Assembly (NCBI GenBank): GCA_950295325.1
Contig: OX485804.1
Span: forward strand, 40,300,001 to 40,364,000
DNA from: Polytrichum commune
Lineage: Eukaryota; Streptophyta; Polytrichopsida; Polytrichales; Polytrichaceae
DNA length: 64,000 bases
Direction: 5' to 3'
How positions within the stretch are numbered: position 1 is the stretch's first letter; each line of letters opens with the position of its first letter. The notes under the pieces are model-generated. The model did no database searches, was not told where the DNA came from, and was given only the letters and a program-made list of their open reading frames with translations. A program made the translations under genes and the position numbers. Shown here piece after piece: positions 24,240 to 35,874 of this stretch.

Positions 24240-24350
24240 GTCGGAGATGACCCCAAACTAGCAGGTGATAGTGGAGAGGTACCCATTTCCGAATGAAGTG
24301 GTTGGCGGTTTGATTCCCGCTGTGAGATCTTCTCTCTACTTGACAAAAAA
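24240..24350 (+). mobile_element. SINE head related to 19928-20113
   Basis: About 110 bp aligned by eye to the SINE at 19928: GGAGATGACCCCAAACTAGC, GGTGATAGTGGAGAGGTACCC, a degenerate B box GGTTTGATTCC and TCTCTCTACTTGAC, then an A10 run. Sequence to about 24490 may be a different tail. No target duplication found. Confidence 0.65.
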
Positions 24351-24830
24351 AAAACTAAGTAAGTCAGTAGGAAGCCAAGAGCCCACCCACCGCAAGATAG
24401 GCAGTAAACCCCACCCTGCACCAAGAGGATTCTTGAATAGGGTAGGGCCAACGGACTCAAATTCACGCTGGATTACCCGACGTTGGTTCTTTATTTATTT
24501 ATTTATTTCAAACCACTTTACAACCTAAAATAATATGGTGTTTGCATAAGACCGATGTTTGAACAAGTCATGCCTACCTTACAATGCCCAATACAATATG
24601 AGAATATTCTATACTCATTCCCTCTAAAACAGTTAGTTTTGACCTAAGGGTTAGAATTTAAGTCAATTTCCTTTTATTGTATTTTGGAATTTTCATCAAT
24701 TGGTTTGTAACTAGCGGCCGTCCTCTTCATACATTGCTCTAAGGAAGCACATCGTCCAATGAAGGTTTCACAATCACACATTGACTATGATAATTGCACA
24801 TGTAATCGGCCTTTGAAGCAGCTAAGCCCA

Positions 24831-24856
24831 TTATTATTATTATTATTATTATTATT
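24831..24856. repeat. (ATT)n microsatellite
   Basis: About nine ATT/TTA trinucleotide units in intergenic DNA. Confidence 0.95.
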
Positions 24857-24906
24857 GCTAGATTGCTAAAACATTGTTGCGGCTTGTTGGTAGTAGTAAG
24901 AGGATT

Positions 24907-25255
24907 TCACCCTAACCTCCATGATGCCATCTTCCATAATGCCTCTTTCTGTCTCTTATATCCCCAAACCCTAGGGGACAAATGTGCTCTTTAAATCTCA
25001 CTCCTTATTGTCATATGTCCCTCCCATATATCACGTTTTTGTTATTACAATTAACCACCAAAGAATTCAAATCACATGCTTGCACGCATCAAGTTGTCAT
25101 CATTGTCATTATTGCAATGTTGATTTTATGTTATTCCATAATGTCACATGTTACCTTAATTCTCTATTATCATGCCTCCATGATAACACTACATATCTCC
25201 TTAATATCACGTGCACTTTGGTTTGCATAAGCGTTATAATTAGGAGTTTATAACA
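24907..25255 (+). mobile_element. Repeat family R2, diverged copy
   Basis: Shares CTCACTCCTTATTGTCAT, TTATTCCATAATGTCACATG and TTAATATCACGTGCACTTTGG with the copies at 18076-18535 and 25833-26168. The terminal repeats are decayed. Confidence 0.6.
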
Positions 25256-25832
25256 CATGTATAACATGTATAACACATGTTATGCATGTATGATTTGGAC
25301 GCCACATGAATAGACTATGATTTTCCAAAGTGTTGACTACAGGTATGTCCAAAATCAATCTCGGACACTCACGTCCAAGTCATGTTCATTTTAGTCGAGA
25401 ATCCAACATGCTTGGTTTTTGAGTAAGGGTCTCAATTAGTTGTAATTAATTTTAGAATTTTAACAACCGTAGGATAACATGAGTGATAATCTCCTATGCC
25501 TAAATCATAAACACTCAAGAGTTGAAGTACCACAATAAAACAATTGTCTCTAAAAAAATGTGTGACATAAAGAGATAAATTATTGTTGTAAAAAGAACTT
25601 GGCTAAGGTGGACAAGCCTACTACATCTACTTTCAATATTGCAACATATATAGGGATCTTAGAGAAAAAGGAAGAATTGCAAGAGTATTCTAGAAACTCC
25701 AAATGGGGACTACAAACATTGAGCTTATTGTTTTGGAGTCAATGTTAACATCTTTGAGATCTTAAAGTGTTATTCGTAGGTTTCCTAAGACTTCCTCCCA
25801 AATATGTAAATTCTTACTTTAAAATGTACATG

Positions 25833-26168
25833 CTTGTGGCAACCAAAGTGCACGTGATATTGAGGAGTTACGTAGTGTTAACATGGATGCGTGATAGAAG
25901 AGAATTAGTGTAGCATGTGACATTATGGAATAATGTAAAGTCAACATTACAATAATGATAATAATTAAAATGATGAAAACCTAATGCATGCGAGCATGTG
26001 ATTTGACTTATTTGGTGGTTTATTTTAATATCAAATCACGTGCTATGTGGGAGGGAAAGGTGACAATAAGGAGTAAGATTTAAACTAAGAACATCCATTC
26101 CCTAGTGTTTCGGGATATAAGAGGAGGAGTGACATTAAGGAGCTTGATGTTACGGAGTTTAGGGTGTA
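25833..26168 (-). mobile_element. Repeat family R2, inverted copy
   Basis: Inverse of the R2 body: GGCAACCAAAGTGCACGTGA, GTGACATTATGGAATAATGT, GACAATAAGGAGTAAGATTT, ending TTACGGAGTTTAGGGTGTA, the complement of the R2 left end. It lies about 600 bp from the direct copy at 24907, giving a large imperfect palindrome. Confidence 0.6.
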
Positions 26169-26389
26169 CTCATAAGAAAATGCTTAAGGCTACTCTTTGA
26201 ATAAGGTGTGTCTATCTTTACTAGTAAAGTGACACCACACCACACAACAATGTTAAGTGGCCAATGCTTAGACTCAAAAGAACATCCCGGTAACCCTTTT
26301 ACTAATTAACTTGGAAAAAGATTGGCAACCACCATAGAATTTCAACTCCATTACTAGTAACTAATAAAATTATAAGAATCTTCACTTTG

Positions 26390-26500
26390 AGTAAGATATT
26401 CATATGAATTCTGAAAATTACGAGGAGAGTGACTACAACCTCGATTTGGATTTGTTAACCATCTTGTACTAATCGCATGTTTCATATTCTAGGAGAGGTG
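26390..26500 (-). repeat. Dispersed repeat family R1, inverted fragment
   Basis: AATCTTCACTTTGAGTAAGA, TATTCATATGAATTCTGAAA, and ACCTCGATTTGGATTTGTTA are the inverse of R1 blocks in the copies at 26655 and 12630. Confidence 0.6.
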
Positions 26501-26654
26501 GGCTACTCTGACAAAGTGACCATTTAAGATCCATCTACCTTAGTTATTCATTTAGTTCATGTAAGGGTGTATGTTCCTATTCAAGCAAGCCACATAAAAT
26601 ATCATGAGCAATGTAGGTAGGTTTGAGCACTTATTGATTTCAACACCAACCTAA

Positions 26655-26960
26655 GGTAATTAGGACAAGATGGTTAACAAATCCAAATCAAGGTTGTAGC
26701 CACTTTCTTTATAGTTTTCAAAATTCATATGAATATCTTATTCATTCTCAGAGTGAAGATTCTCATGCTCATGAAATGTTCATGGCTCATATAAGTCTCT
26801 CTGATTATGTTGGCAATTGAGCCTAGAATGGTTCTCATATTTTGTGTGCATGGTCCAATCTCTTTCAAACACAAGTCATTTTCATATTTGTTCTTGAAAA
26901 CATACCAAACTAGACACCACTCATACATAGGTGTCTTCATAAGAAAAGTAATTGAATAAG
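26655..26960 (+). repeat. Dispersed repeat family R1 copy
   Basis: TTAACAAATCCAAATCAAGG, TTCATATGAATATCTTATTC, AGTGAAGATTCTCATGCTCA, TGGTCCAATCTCTTTCAAAC and ATACATAGGTGTCTTCATAA in the family order. Confidence 0.65.
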
Positions 26961-26989
26961 TGTGGACCCCTTAAATACTTATTAGTAGG

Positions 26990-27300
26990 AAGAGTTAAGG
27001 TAACTGGGCCATAAACATACATTTTTAGCTCTGCATCCACTTCTTGTAGGATATGAAACACACAATAAGTGCGAGTTAATTAGCAAATCCAAACGATGTC
27101 CACAACCATCTTCCTCATGATTTTTGAAGCTTACTTGAATATCTTTTTCATTGTCAAAGTGAGGATTCCCATTTCTTACTAAGTTTAGAATGGTTAAGAA
27201 ATTTTGAGCACATGCTCCAATCTCTTTAAGCAACATGTATGTTTGGAGTTCATTCTTAGATCTACACTTAACCGCAAACCATTCAAATGCTCAAATGTTG
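26990..27300 (+). repeat. Dispersed repeat family R1 copy (tandem with the previous one)
   Basis: TTTTTAGCTCTGCATCCACT, TTAGCAAATCCAAACGATG, TGAATATCTTTTTCATTGTC and GCTCCAATCTCTTTAAGCAA follow the family order. It is directly adjacent to the copy ending near 26960. Confidence 0.6.
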
Positions 27301-30039
27301 TTCACACAAAAAGATAGTTGTGATAAATCACATAACGACTACATCCGCACAATTATAATCTAAATATAATATCTTGACATGGAAAATATCCTCATATCAT
27401 ATTTTGAATGTAGACATTCATAAACAATTCATATCTGGGTATCATATAATGTATCTCAGGGCTCAAAACTGATATATGTACAACATAGTATGAAGGATTG
27501 GAAAGCATACAACCATGGGTAAAAAATGATGGCTAGAAACACTAGATATTGCATGAGAAATTCATGAGGTATAGAAAGAGAACCATGAATTACAGTTTCA
27601 TGATCAAGCTTTTTGGTGGTGATAAACACTTTCAAGCTTAGCTACAAAACCTACAACAGAGGGAAAATATGTCCAAACCAAACTTCATATTTCAATATAA
27701 ATCAAGGAAAAAAGAAAAAATTCAGAAGAAGAAGCTGCAAACAAAACAAAAATGTCCTTGTACACTACTACATGCAATAAAGTTGCCTCCACAAATAGGT
27801 TGCCTCTTTACCCATGCAAATTACCTCAGGTTTGATTCTAAGCTTTACCCAAGACATCGATCATGATGCTTTCTTCGATCATGTAATTTAACTTATTTGA
27901 GCTGCCACACAACAGTTTCCGGACAAGGTACCCAGCAGCAGCGGCAGCAGCAGCACTGAGCAATCTTTGAGTCTCCATGAGATTTCGATCAGGCTCGGGG
28001 GGAAAAAGTCAGGTCAAACATCATGTGATTGCTGTTGCTGCTGTGTACATTTTGAGTTAAGAGTTTTACGGGGCAGTCAATGTTTTGTCACTGTGCCACT
28101 GCCGTGTCGGTGGGAGGGGTAAGTACCTTACTACGACTCCTGGGGCCTATCGCAGAGGATTTAATGTGGGGGCAAGATGCTCTCAACGAGGTCCCTCCTG
28201 GTTACATTGTACAGTGAATCGAGCCATGCACTTTTGAATTTGTGGTTGACTCACATCGTCACCATGAATGCAGCCATAACTCTATCCAAAGCTTCACCAC
28301 CTCCATTCCAGCCACGAAACAAACTTTAAGTAGGTATGTTCGGTCCTCAAGTTTCTTGAGAAATCTTCATTCCAGAAGCTTGCGAGAGTCCTGTGCGCGC
28401 ATACCAAAATCGTCGTTTTCAACGTAGATTAGAAGAACCTACTATTCATCCCTCATTTTCAAGCAGTTACTATGGCCATATTCCAGTCATCGAATTGTAT
28501 GGGAATTAACTGCTTGAATACGAATTGTATACGAATATGGGAATTGTATACGAAGCTTGAACTTCACCATGTGTAGATCAGCCACCACTGCTGTCTTTGG
28601 AAAATTTTGAATTAGACATTCTACACGTATAGAAAAAAACCTTGGGGTACACACTGCATAGTCTACCCAGATAAACCACAAATAGCACCCAGAAAAAATA
28701 GCTTACAGTACTCATAAAACTAGAACACCTTCCAGAGCATGGTCATAAACTGAAGCAAAAAAATGGCTATCTTGATTCGATTCCTGGAACATGTAAGTCT
28801 TTACAGCCGCCTATCTCTTACTCATGACATCATGTATTTGAGTCATCATCAAGATTTTATCTCCTCATGTGGCACTTTCAGCACATGTAAGTCAGGACTA
28901 GGTACTAAGTATCAAAATTGGTATTCAAAACTTACAAATAATCCACACTGCACAAAATACTAACAGGCCTGCAGCAAATTGTGAGGCAGGGAAAACCTAC
29001 AAGGACAGAAACCAAGAGAAGATCGTAAAAAGAAATACAAATCTGGCTGGTAGTGAGTCCAGACACCTCCAAGATGGTGCCCATCAAGTGAGGCAGCAGA
29101 ATGACTCATGAGATCCAAAAGGAAGTTACTTCCAAATTTCTGGCATAAGCCAGAAGTAAACAAGAGGTAGCACACCCTGCTGCGCAAGTGTGCTGATGAA
29201 AGAAGTAAATCGGTGATGCTGGGTAGGTATCAGTTTGTCACCCAAGCTCCTAGAATAAGTCTTCGGCATAGTCAATCTACCCAGATACACCACAAATAGC
29301 ACCGAAAAAAATAGGTCACAAGCCAAGGTAGCGCGGTGGTAGCATGTGAGTAAAATAAAAATGGAGCGTGACAGGCAATGGGATGAGTAGTACTATCGAC
29401 AAAAGAGTGCAAGCCAATAACATTCACATGTGCTTGAAAAGGTGATGTAGGTCATTCATGCCCATGGCACTACCAAGACCCCTTTTGTCAAAAGTGGATT
29501 CCTACACTACCGTGTACCCGCAACTGCACAAAAAAAATGTCAAAAAGGGGAAGCTCTTACTTGGCCCTGCACCAATCTCAAATAAGTGTGTCTGTCTCTG
29601 CAAAACGTTGCCCCTGCACTCACATGTAGATAGCGAGCCCCCGCAGCGTGAGAACCTACAATTAACCCCAGGAGCTAAAGAAAAATACCCAGCTGAAAAT
29701 TTAAAATGACCCCAGAGCTAAGGCTGTATTCATTGGCCACAGCGTTTCTGCAGCACTTGAATTCTCTTAGTGCTTTGCAAGTGCATATGTGTGGGGCCTC
29801 CTCACAGCAAAGCACTGATAAGCAACCATCAACTGAAAAATGTCCTTCCTGAAAGCTCTGAACACTTCCCAGCCTACCAATCCTTGCTTTCACGAAGCCA
29901 GAAGAAAGAGACCCCATGTCCCTTGCCCCTGGTCCCGCTTGCTCATGGAGGCGAGGTATTGTAGACCATCACGCACAGCAACAGTCATTCCATCTGCTAC
30001 TGCTTCAACTTATTCCATCTTGAACCCTGAACTTGCTAC
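27301..30039. other. PUR-alpha 3' flank, no gene assigned
   Basis: Probably includes the 3' UTR of the minus-strand PUR-alpha gene. Other contents: a fragment near 27780-27840 inverse to 10080-10150, a CAG/CGG-rich run near 27932-27954, and a short duplicated block (CTACCCAGATAAACCACAAA near 28663 and CTACCCAGATACACCACAAA near 29277) showing local duplication. None of the short open frames matches a family I know. Confidence 0.4.
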
Positions 30040-32763
30040 CTAACCCTCAGCTCTCTTTCGTGGGGGGGCAATGGTGCGTACGTTCGCCACGTTTGTGCCC
30101 ACAAGGCCTTGACTCTTCACCATCTCAACAAACTGGCCAAGTGTCTCATGAAACTGCTCCAGTGCAAGGGCTGGCAAGATAATAGCGGATCGATCAACTC
30201 CTGTTACCTGCAGCCCCCAAGTTCAGGTATTGAGTAGATTCAGAACACTCCCCAGAGCATGTTACAAAACAGCACCATGCAATGCATTTATTGCAGCATT
30301 CTGATCACCCATGGATGAACTTCAGTCTTAGGCCAGACTCGTTAGTTTCAGCTATCCAAGGATTAATAATCAACCTGGAGTTTGATGTGAAAGAACCCAC
30401 CATTGCAACAAGGAAGTAGCAGGCACATGACTAGATTATCAAAAAGAAATTCTCATAGCTGAGGAGACCTCAAGACCCATCAAAATGGCCTGGAAAAGAT
30501 CGCCATCCGTTGAAAACAATCAGTGAAGAGATTCAGAAACAAAACCCACCTCTGAGATCCGCAGGTATTGTCCCCGAGCATTGCTCCCAAGGTCAAAGAA
30601 AAACTTCTTCTGCTCTGCTCGAATAACACGAGCAGTGCCCATTGCTCCTCCTGACACACTGGTTGATGAACCAACATTTGGAGAGCCTACTTCTGGAGGG
30701 CCTCCACCACTGGCTGTTGCAGGCGGAGAAGAGGTACTGGGCATAAATCCAGCACCAACTTTATCTGTCAAACTTACCATGTGATCAGGTGGACCAGTAC
30801 CTTGCTGCACAAGGAAAGGACAACATAAACACTATCAAAAACAAAGAGCTGACTACTTTGAGCAGACCCATAAAATTGGAAGTTTCCTTTCATTTGTATA
30901 GAATCATCCTGCCTTACAACATACCAACCAACTCATTGAGTACTAAGAAGACCAGACATGTAAAAATATAATATTCCTCCAGAAACACAAATCAGACACT
31001 AGGCACTACAGCTTCATTGCATGATGATGACATTAAATGAAACAGAGGCCTCCAAGTAGACTATTCAAATCATTAAAAATCTCAAGAAGAACCCAATGTG
31101 CTGATAATGTATGCTGGTGATGATTATTTTAACTCCTATCTGCCTCACATATAGATTGCAGAAGATCTATATATGCACAAAATCTCTTAGCACCCATTCT
31201 CCAGGTTTAATCCACATAAAATACCTGAGGTGGCACAGAGCCAGCTGGGGAGTGCATGCGAACCTGAGAAGCTTCATGAATTTCAACCAAAATGCTGCGG
31301 AAAGCTGCCCAACCTTCATCACTAGCATGGCCTGCAGGCACTATGATTGTACTGCGACTGCGAGTCACAGATGCTTCGGACACCTGTATTAAATTTCAAA
31401 TTGAAAGAATTAGAATGGAGTCAGTTAAGATCAGGAAGCACCTTGGCACTCACAGTTACAGCTTTCTGTCCAGGAAAATCCTTTATAATTCTCAAACCCT
31501 CTATAGGAGCAGTTACCTCAGTGGTCCATAAAATTGAATTGCAGATAAGACATCTAGTTAAAGATGAACATCAAGATACACAGCAATTTCTTAACATCCC
31601 TGAACACCTGCTTTCAACTCCTCTTAAAACATGAAAGACATCCATTCATTTCCAAATTGAAGTTCCCTCTTAAAAGGATGCCAATCACATCACCAAGGAC
31701 TCAAAATGATGTTAAAATTTCCACCAGCTTACACATGTTCGTTCCTAGGAGATGAGGACATAAAGAATAGACTAATTCACTCTAACTTGAGGAATCTGTC
31801 CAAGAAATCGCCAGCACTTAACCCCCTTGTTTCTGGGAAACACTAGAGAAAGAAAACAAGGCTCATACCTTCAAAAACCGACCCCTCTGATTCTCCCCTA
31901 CGTCGAAGTAAAATACCTGCGCATCCACCGTTAGCCCCACTGACCTCACGCAACAGAAGCCACATACAACCACACATCCATCAAGATAGAGAGGAATTAG
32001 GTTTCACAAACTGGCAGCACAAAATCAATAATAATATAATATAATAAAAAACAGGGCATACCAATAATGCCATCAATGCCATGCCAGCGACAATGCTCTC
32101 GAAAAGCTACAATGCAATTGCATTCAGGGTTTACCCCATATATACTTATCTAAATACTCAATCTCATAAAGAGTTTAAACATCAGGAGACCATTATCCAT
32201 CAGGAACTACATCAACAGTGTGTCCATAACCGACCTCAATGTGTGCATCCACACTGCCAAAACCAAACAGCAATTTGCATCCAGGATTTATACCATCTAC
32301 ACTATCTGAAAACTCAATCTCATAAAGAGTGTAACCATCAAGCGACCATTGTCCATCAGGAACTACATCATCAAGAGTGCACCCATAACCGACCTCAATG
32401 CATGCATCCATACACACATGCCAACAGCAATTAGGTCAACAGTAACCTCCAACATACGTACGTGGGAAAGAAGATGGCCTAACCATCTACGAGTGCAATA
32501 CTGAAGCTCACCTTGGTGTCGAGCTGAAGCTCTTTGCTTGAAAGCTCTGGGTCGTCGCCATTAGCGTAATAGGTGAACAAGTCCACAAACCAAACTATCC
32601 CCGCCACAGGTACAATGATAGTGGAACGGGAGCCTGAGGTCTTCTCTGATATTTTAAGGTAGCGGCCACGAGGATTCTCCTTCAAATCGAAGTAAAATAG
32701 CTTGTGTTCTACCTGGAGAGTCTTGCACACAAGCTCTGCGTCCCCTCCGGGTGCAGCTTCCAT
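30040..32763 (-). CDS. PURA1: Transcription factor PUR-alpha, complete, 5 exons
   Basis: Plant PUR-alpha family: binds purine-rich single-stranded DNA/RNA in nucleus and cytoplasm and acts in transcription, replication and mRNA control. Exons in transcript order on the minus strand: 32763-32512, 31916-31869, 31383-31225, 30804-30550, 30207-30040. All junctions are GT-AG and phase 0, giving 293 residues plus stop (Arabidopsis PURA1 is about 296). Three PUR repeats are visible: repeat 1 with LVCKTLQVEHKLFYFDLKEN and GRYLKISE; repeat 2 with VFYFDVGENQRGRFLKVSE and STIIVPAG; repeat 3 with RAEQKKFFFDLGSNARGQYL and DRSAIILPAL. A Gly/Ser/Pro-rich linker lies between repeats 2 and 3. The protein ends APPRKRAEG. 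The start MEAAPGGDAEL gives the usual short acidic/Gly-rich N-terminus before repeat 1. I included the segment VRMHSPAGSVPPQ as the end of exon 3; an alternative donor just before it (after EIHEASQ) is possible. Confidence 0.95.
32112..32420. repeat. Tandem duplication, period 156 bp, in PUR-alpha intron 1
   Basis: Two units share CTCAATCTCATAAAGAGT (32157 and 32313), ATCAGGAACTACATCA and CATAACCGACCTCAATG. The period of 156 equals 52 codons, so frames are preserved. The sense (minus) strand is open through the 32268-32417 unit and shows a repeated VGYGxTxDVVPDGQWSxD-like pattern, with one stop in the other unit. Product not recognised; perhaps a captured gene fragment. Confidence 0.7.
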
Positions 32764-34440
32764 TGAAGCTCAATGCACCGGGACCCTCTTCTTTTGACCA
32801 AAACGCCGATATTCAAAATAACGCTTCCAATACCACAAGCCAGCCGCCCCTACTGACTCTTCCTCTACTTACAGATGTGACAACAAGTTCTAATTTATAT
32901 GACTTCTTTCTCGATGTTTCCAGGAGATGTATACGGAGTCTAGTCTACTGCAATACGTATACAGCTGTCCGACTCCAGTTTCACCACTATATAGTAGATC
33001 TATTGAATCCCCCTGAATCTGTATTTCTGGAATAGGAACAATGGCCAAACTCGACCACAATCCGAGACAACTAAACTCCCAATGTGCTAATCTCCACCTC
33101 CACCTCTGAGAAGCGGCGACATGGAAAGCGAGTCCTGCAACAAGGTATATATAACAACGGCTCTACTTAATTACCACCCGGAAAGCAGAAGCCCTAGTAC
33201 TAACAATCCTTTACGAAAATTAAGAGAGCCAAAGCAATTCTTCCCCTGTAGGACTTAGAGTCGCGCAGGCTCTTGGTCAACATATATAGAGAGTCTTTAT
33301 TATCTGACGTCTTCGTATTAGGGCCTCGACTCTATCCAGCAATTCGTCGAGAAAATTCCGCTCTCTTTGCTAATTATTGTCAATGGCAGGGTAAAACCCT
33401 AGCTACTACTCCTCGACCACTAGCTAGAGGCTGATGATGATGAAGTAGGATGAACATGAATGAGGTTGTGATGATGATGATTCTATGGAGCTCTGTTCTC
33501 AGAATCTTGACAAGAGAGAATGAATAGAATGCCTTCAATCACGAATCATCACGATGATGCGACACATATGGTTCTTGAACCCGTGGCAAAACCCTTGCCA
33601 CTTACTACTCACTTACTACTTCTGCGCATTCGCTGCCAAAACCACTTCGCAGCACTGCCGACGAAGATTTCGACACAGAATCAACCCCGCGGGGAGGTTC
33701 ATGCAAGCCAATTGTTCCACCTCAATAACTCCAAAGATCTGCGCCCCGAACCAGCAATACCGTTCCAGAAATACCGATGTGATTCACATCGCATGCGTGC
33801 GGCGAATCCACTCCGACCGCCCTGGAATCTCCTAACTTAATACCGTCCTCCGGAGGCCGTGACAGCAGTCAATCCCGCAGCTACGGTATGTATCGATGAT
33901 CTGCGTCGTCAAATCTGGTAAGTTAAGTTAAGTTTAAGTCCAGTTAAGTCGCTCGAAACACCACCGTTTCGCGAACGGCTTGCCTCCACGGATTCCTCGA
34001 ACTCAGATGCCTGCGGCGGGGCGGCCGCTGCCACCAGAATGCATGAAGCCCGGCGGGCGGGCGGGCGGATTGCAACCACAAAGTTGCGATGAAAAGAAAC
34101 AGGGTGAGTCGCGGCGAAGGTTGAAGGCAGGGATTGCGTCGGAGCGCGTCAAGTATGTTAGCGCTTCCAAGGGATTTCTTACCACAGTCACTCCTCCCCT
34201 ACCACGGGGAAGTTACCTCGCCCCCCTTTACCCACACTTACCTCTCCCGTTTACCCTTCCCGCCGCTAACCTTCTTTTACTCGGCTCGTATTTACCGCCG
34301 GCGGGGATGTTACCCCTTCGGAAAGTTAAGAAGGTAAATATTCGTAACAGGGAGTCTACGAGATACTTACCGCCGCCGGTTTAATTCCCTGCCGGCTACG
34401 GCCGGTATTGGTGACCGGACCGGCCGGTTCCGGGCGGCTC
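32764..34440 (-). promoter_or_regulatory. 5' UTR / GC-rich promoter region of PUR-alpha
   Basis: Upstream of the PUR-alpha start the base composition changes: 33500-34440 is rich in CG, including GGCGGGGCGGCCGC near 34016 and GGCCGG-rich palindromic sequence near 34390-34435. TATATA motifs readable on the minus strand occur near 33145-33155 and 33283-33290. The plus-strand open frames at 33520-33840 and 33980-34384 are best explained by GC-rich composition. The exact start of transcription cannot be set. Confidence 0.45.
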
Positions 34441-34554
34441 CTCCAACCGTCCAAAATGAAGAGCATTGGTTCCTCAGATTCCCCTAAACGCCTAGCTAGG
34501 AACTCCCACATTTTCCTTAGGTAACTTTGAGGGTGGGTTTACTGAGGGGTAAAA

Positions 34555-34662
34555 TAACCTTCTTAAGATGTGTCATAAACAATGATGTAACATTTGCAAG
34601 GGTTTAAATAACCTTCTTAAGATGTGCCATAAACAATGATGTAACCCTTGCAAGGGTTTCTT
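34555..34662. repeat. Tandem duplication, period 54 bp
   Basis: AACCTTCTTAAGATGTG and CATAAACAATGATGTAAC repeat at a spacing of 54 bases. Next to it, AATATTGGAATATTCTC occurs twice at about 34685 and 34709. Confidence 0.85.
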
Positions 34663-35509
34663 GAATTACATTAACATCACTTCTCAATATTGGAATATTC
34701 TCAACGATAATATTGGAATATTCTCATCGGATGCGACTCTTTGTGGCCTTCATGTTGAAACGAAACTTGCATGGGCCAAGCAAACTTTGGCATATTTGTC
34801 CGTGACGATAAAGCCAACAAGCTCGGAAACCCAACATCTCAGTCACCAAAGTCATTGTTTTATGATTTGATAATTGCACCCGCCAAGCTCAGGCCGGTTG
34901 TTGCTGACAAGTTGTCGTCTGACATCATATTGGGGTTTGTTGGGCAATTAGGAATTTTGGGTCGATTACCCTAAATCAACCCATAACATGTTTAATGGCC
35001 TTGAAGGGTTAAACACCTAAAGTTTAACCCATGTATTATCTACACATAGTCTATGATCTAGTCCCATTTACACTTGTTTTGGAACTTATCTAGGTAAATA
35101 ACCAAGTCCCATGGACTTGCATGTTACATATTTCAGCACCTTACTTTGAACGTCTCCTCTCAAAATACTAATAAATAAATGCATGAAACAAAATTGCACA
35201 ACCTTACCCATCTTACTTTGAGCATCTTTGCTCAAAATACTAAGGGAAACACGATCACATAAGTCTCCTCTTTTTAAAATTATCATAACACTAACAATTT
35301 TTTTACCACTTTTATTTAGTTATTGATTAGAAGGAGCTACGGTGTCCTAATTTTCGATGAGCATATGAACTCAAATTCATCTCTAACCCCCACGAATTAT
35401 GTTTAAAATCAGTCACTTGATGAGGTAGAATTTCTTAGGACTAGTTTTACTACCTTGAACTTCGCGAGCTAATAGAGTTATTTGTAAAGTCCCTTAAAAA
35501 GGGACGAAA

Positions 35510-35874
35510 TCATGGGTTTAATCCTTCATTAAGAAAACTTTCTATTAAGAGCTCGCTAGCTCATTGTGCTTTGGAGCTTATTTTGAAAGTTGGGTGCAAA
35601 TTATGAGACCTCCTCTTCCCACCCCTCAAACTTTGAGAGAATTTTAGGATCTAAAAAAATGTATGAACGTGGGGCCCGCTATCTTAAGTCCCATATCAGT
35701 CTATGCAAGGCTAGCTTGGCCCACCCATCCCAGTAGGTCACCATAGAAAATTGGGTTTTAATAGCCCGACACCACTCCTTGTGGATGATAATTTAAGCAT
35801 TCAAAAAGTTGGGTGACTTTGTGTTCATTCTCACGAACTCATGGTTTGGGACTAAATAAACCAATGGTTTCATC
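35510..35874 (-). mobile_element. Probable LTR fragment of the gypsy element
   Basis: The inverse of this stretch matches 5195-5556 and directly follows the integrase C-terminal remnant, where a 3' LTR is expected on the minus strand. It starts (minus strand) near GATGAAACCATTGGTTTAT. Bounds are approximate. Confidence 0.5.

Noticed and set aside
33980-34384. 134-codon plus-strand open frame
   Set aside because: It lies in a GC-rich block upstream of PUR-alpha, is Pro/Leu/Arg-rich and matches no family. GC-rich DNA has few stop codons.
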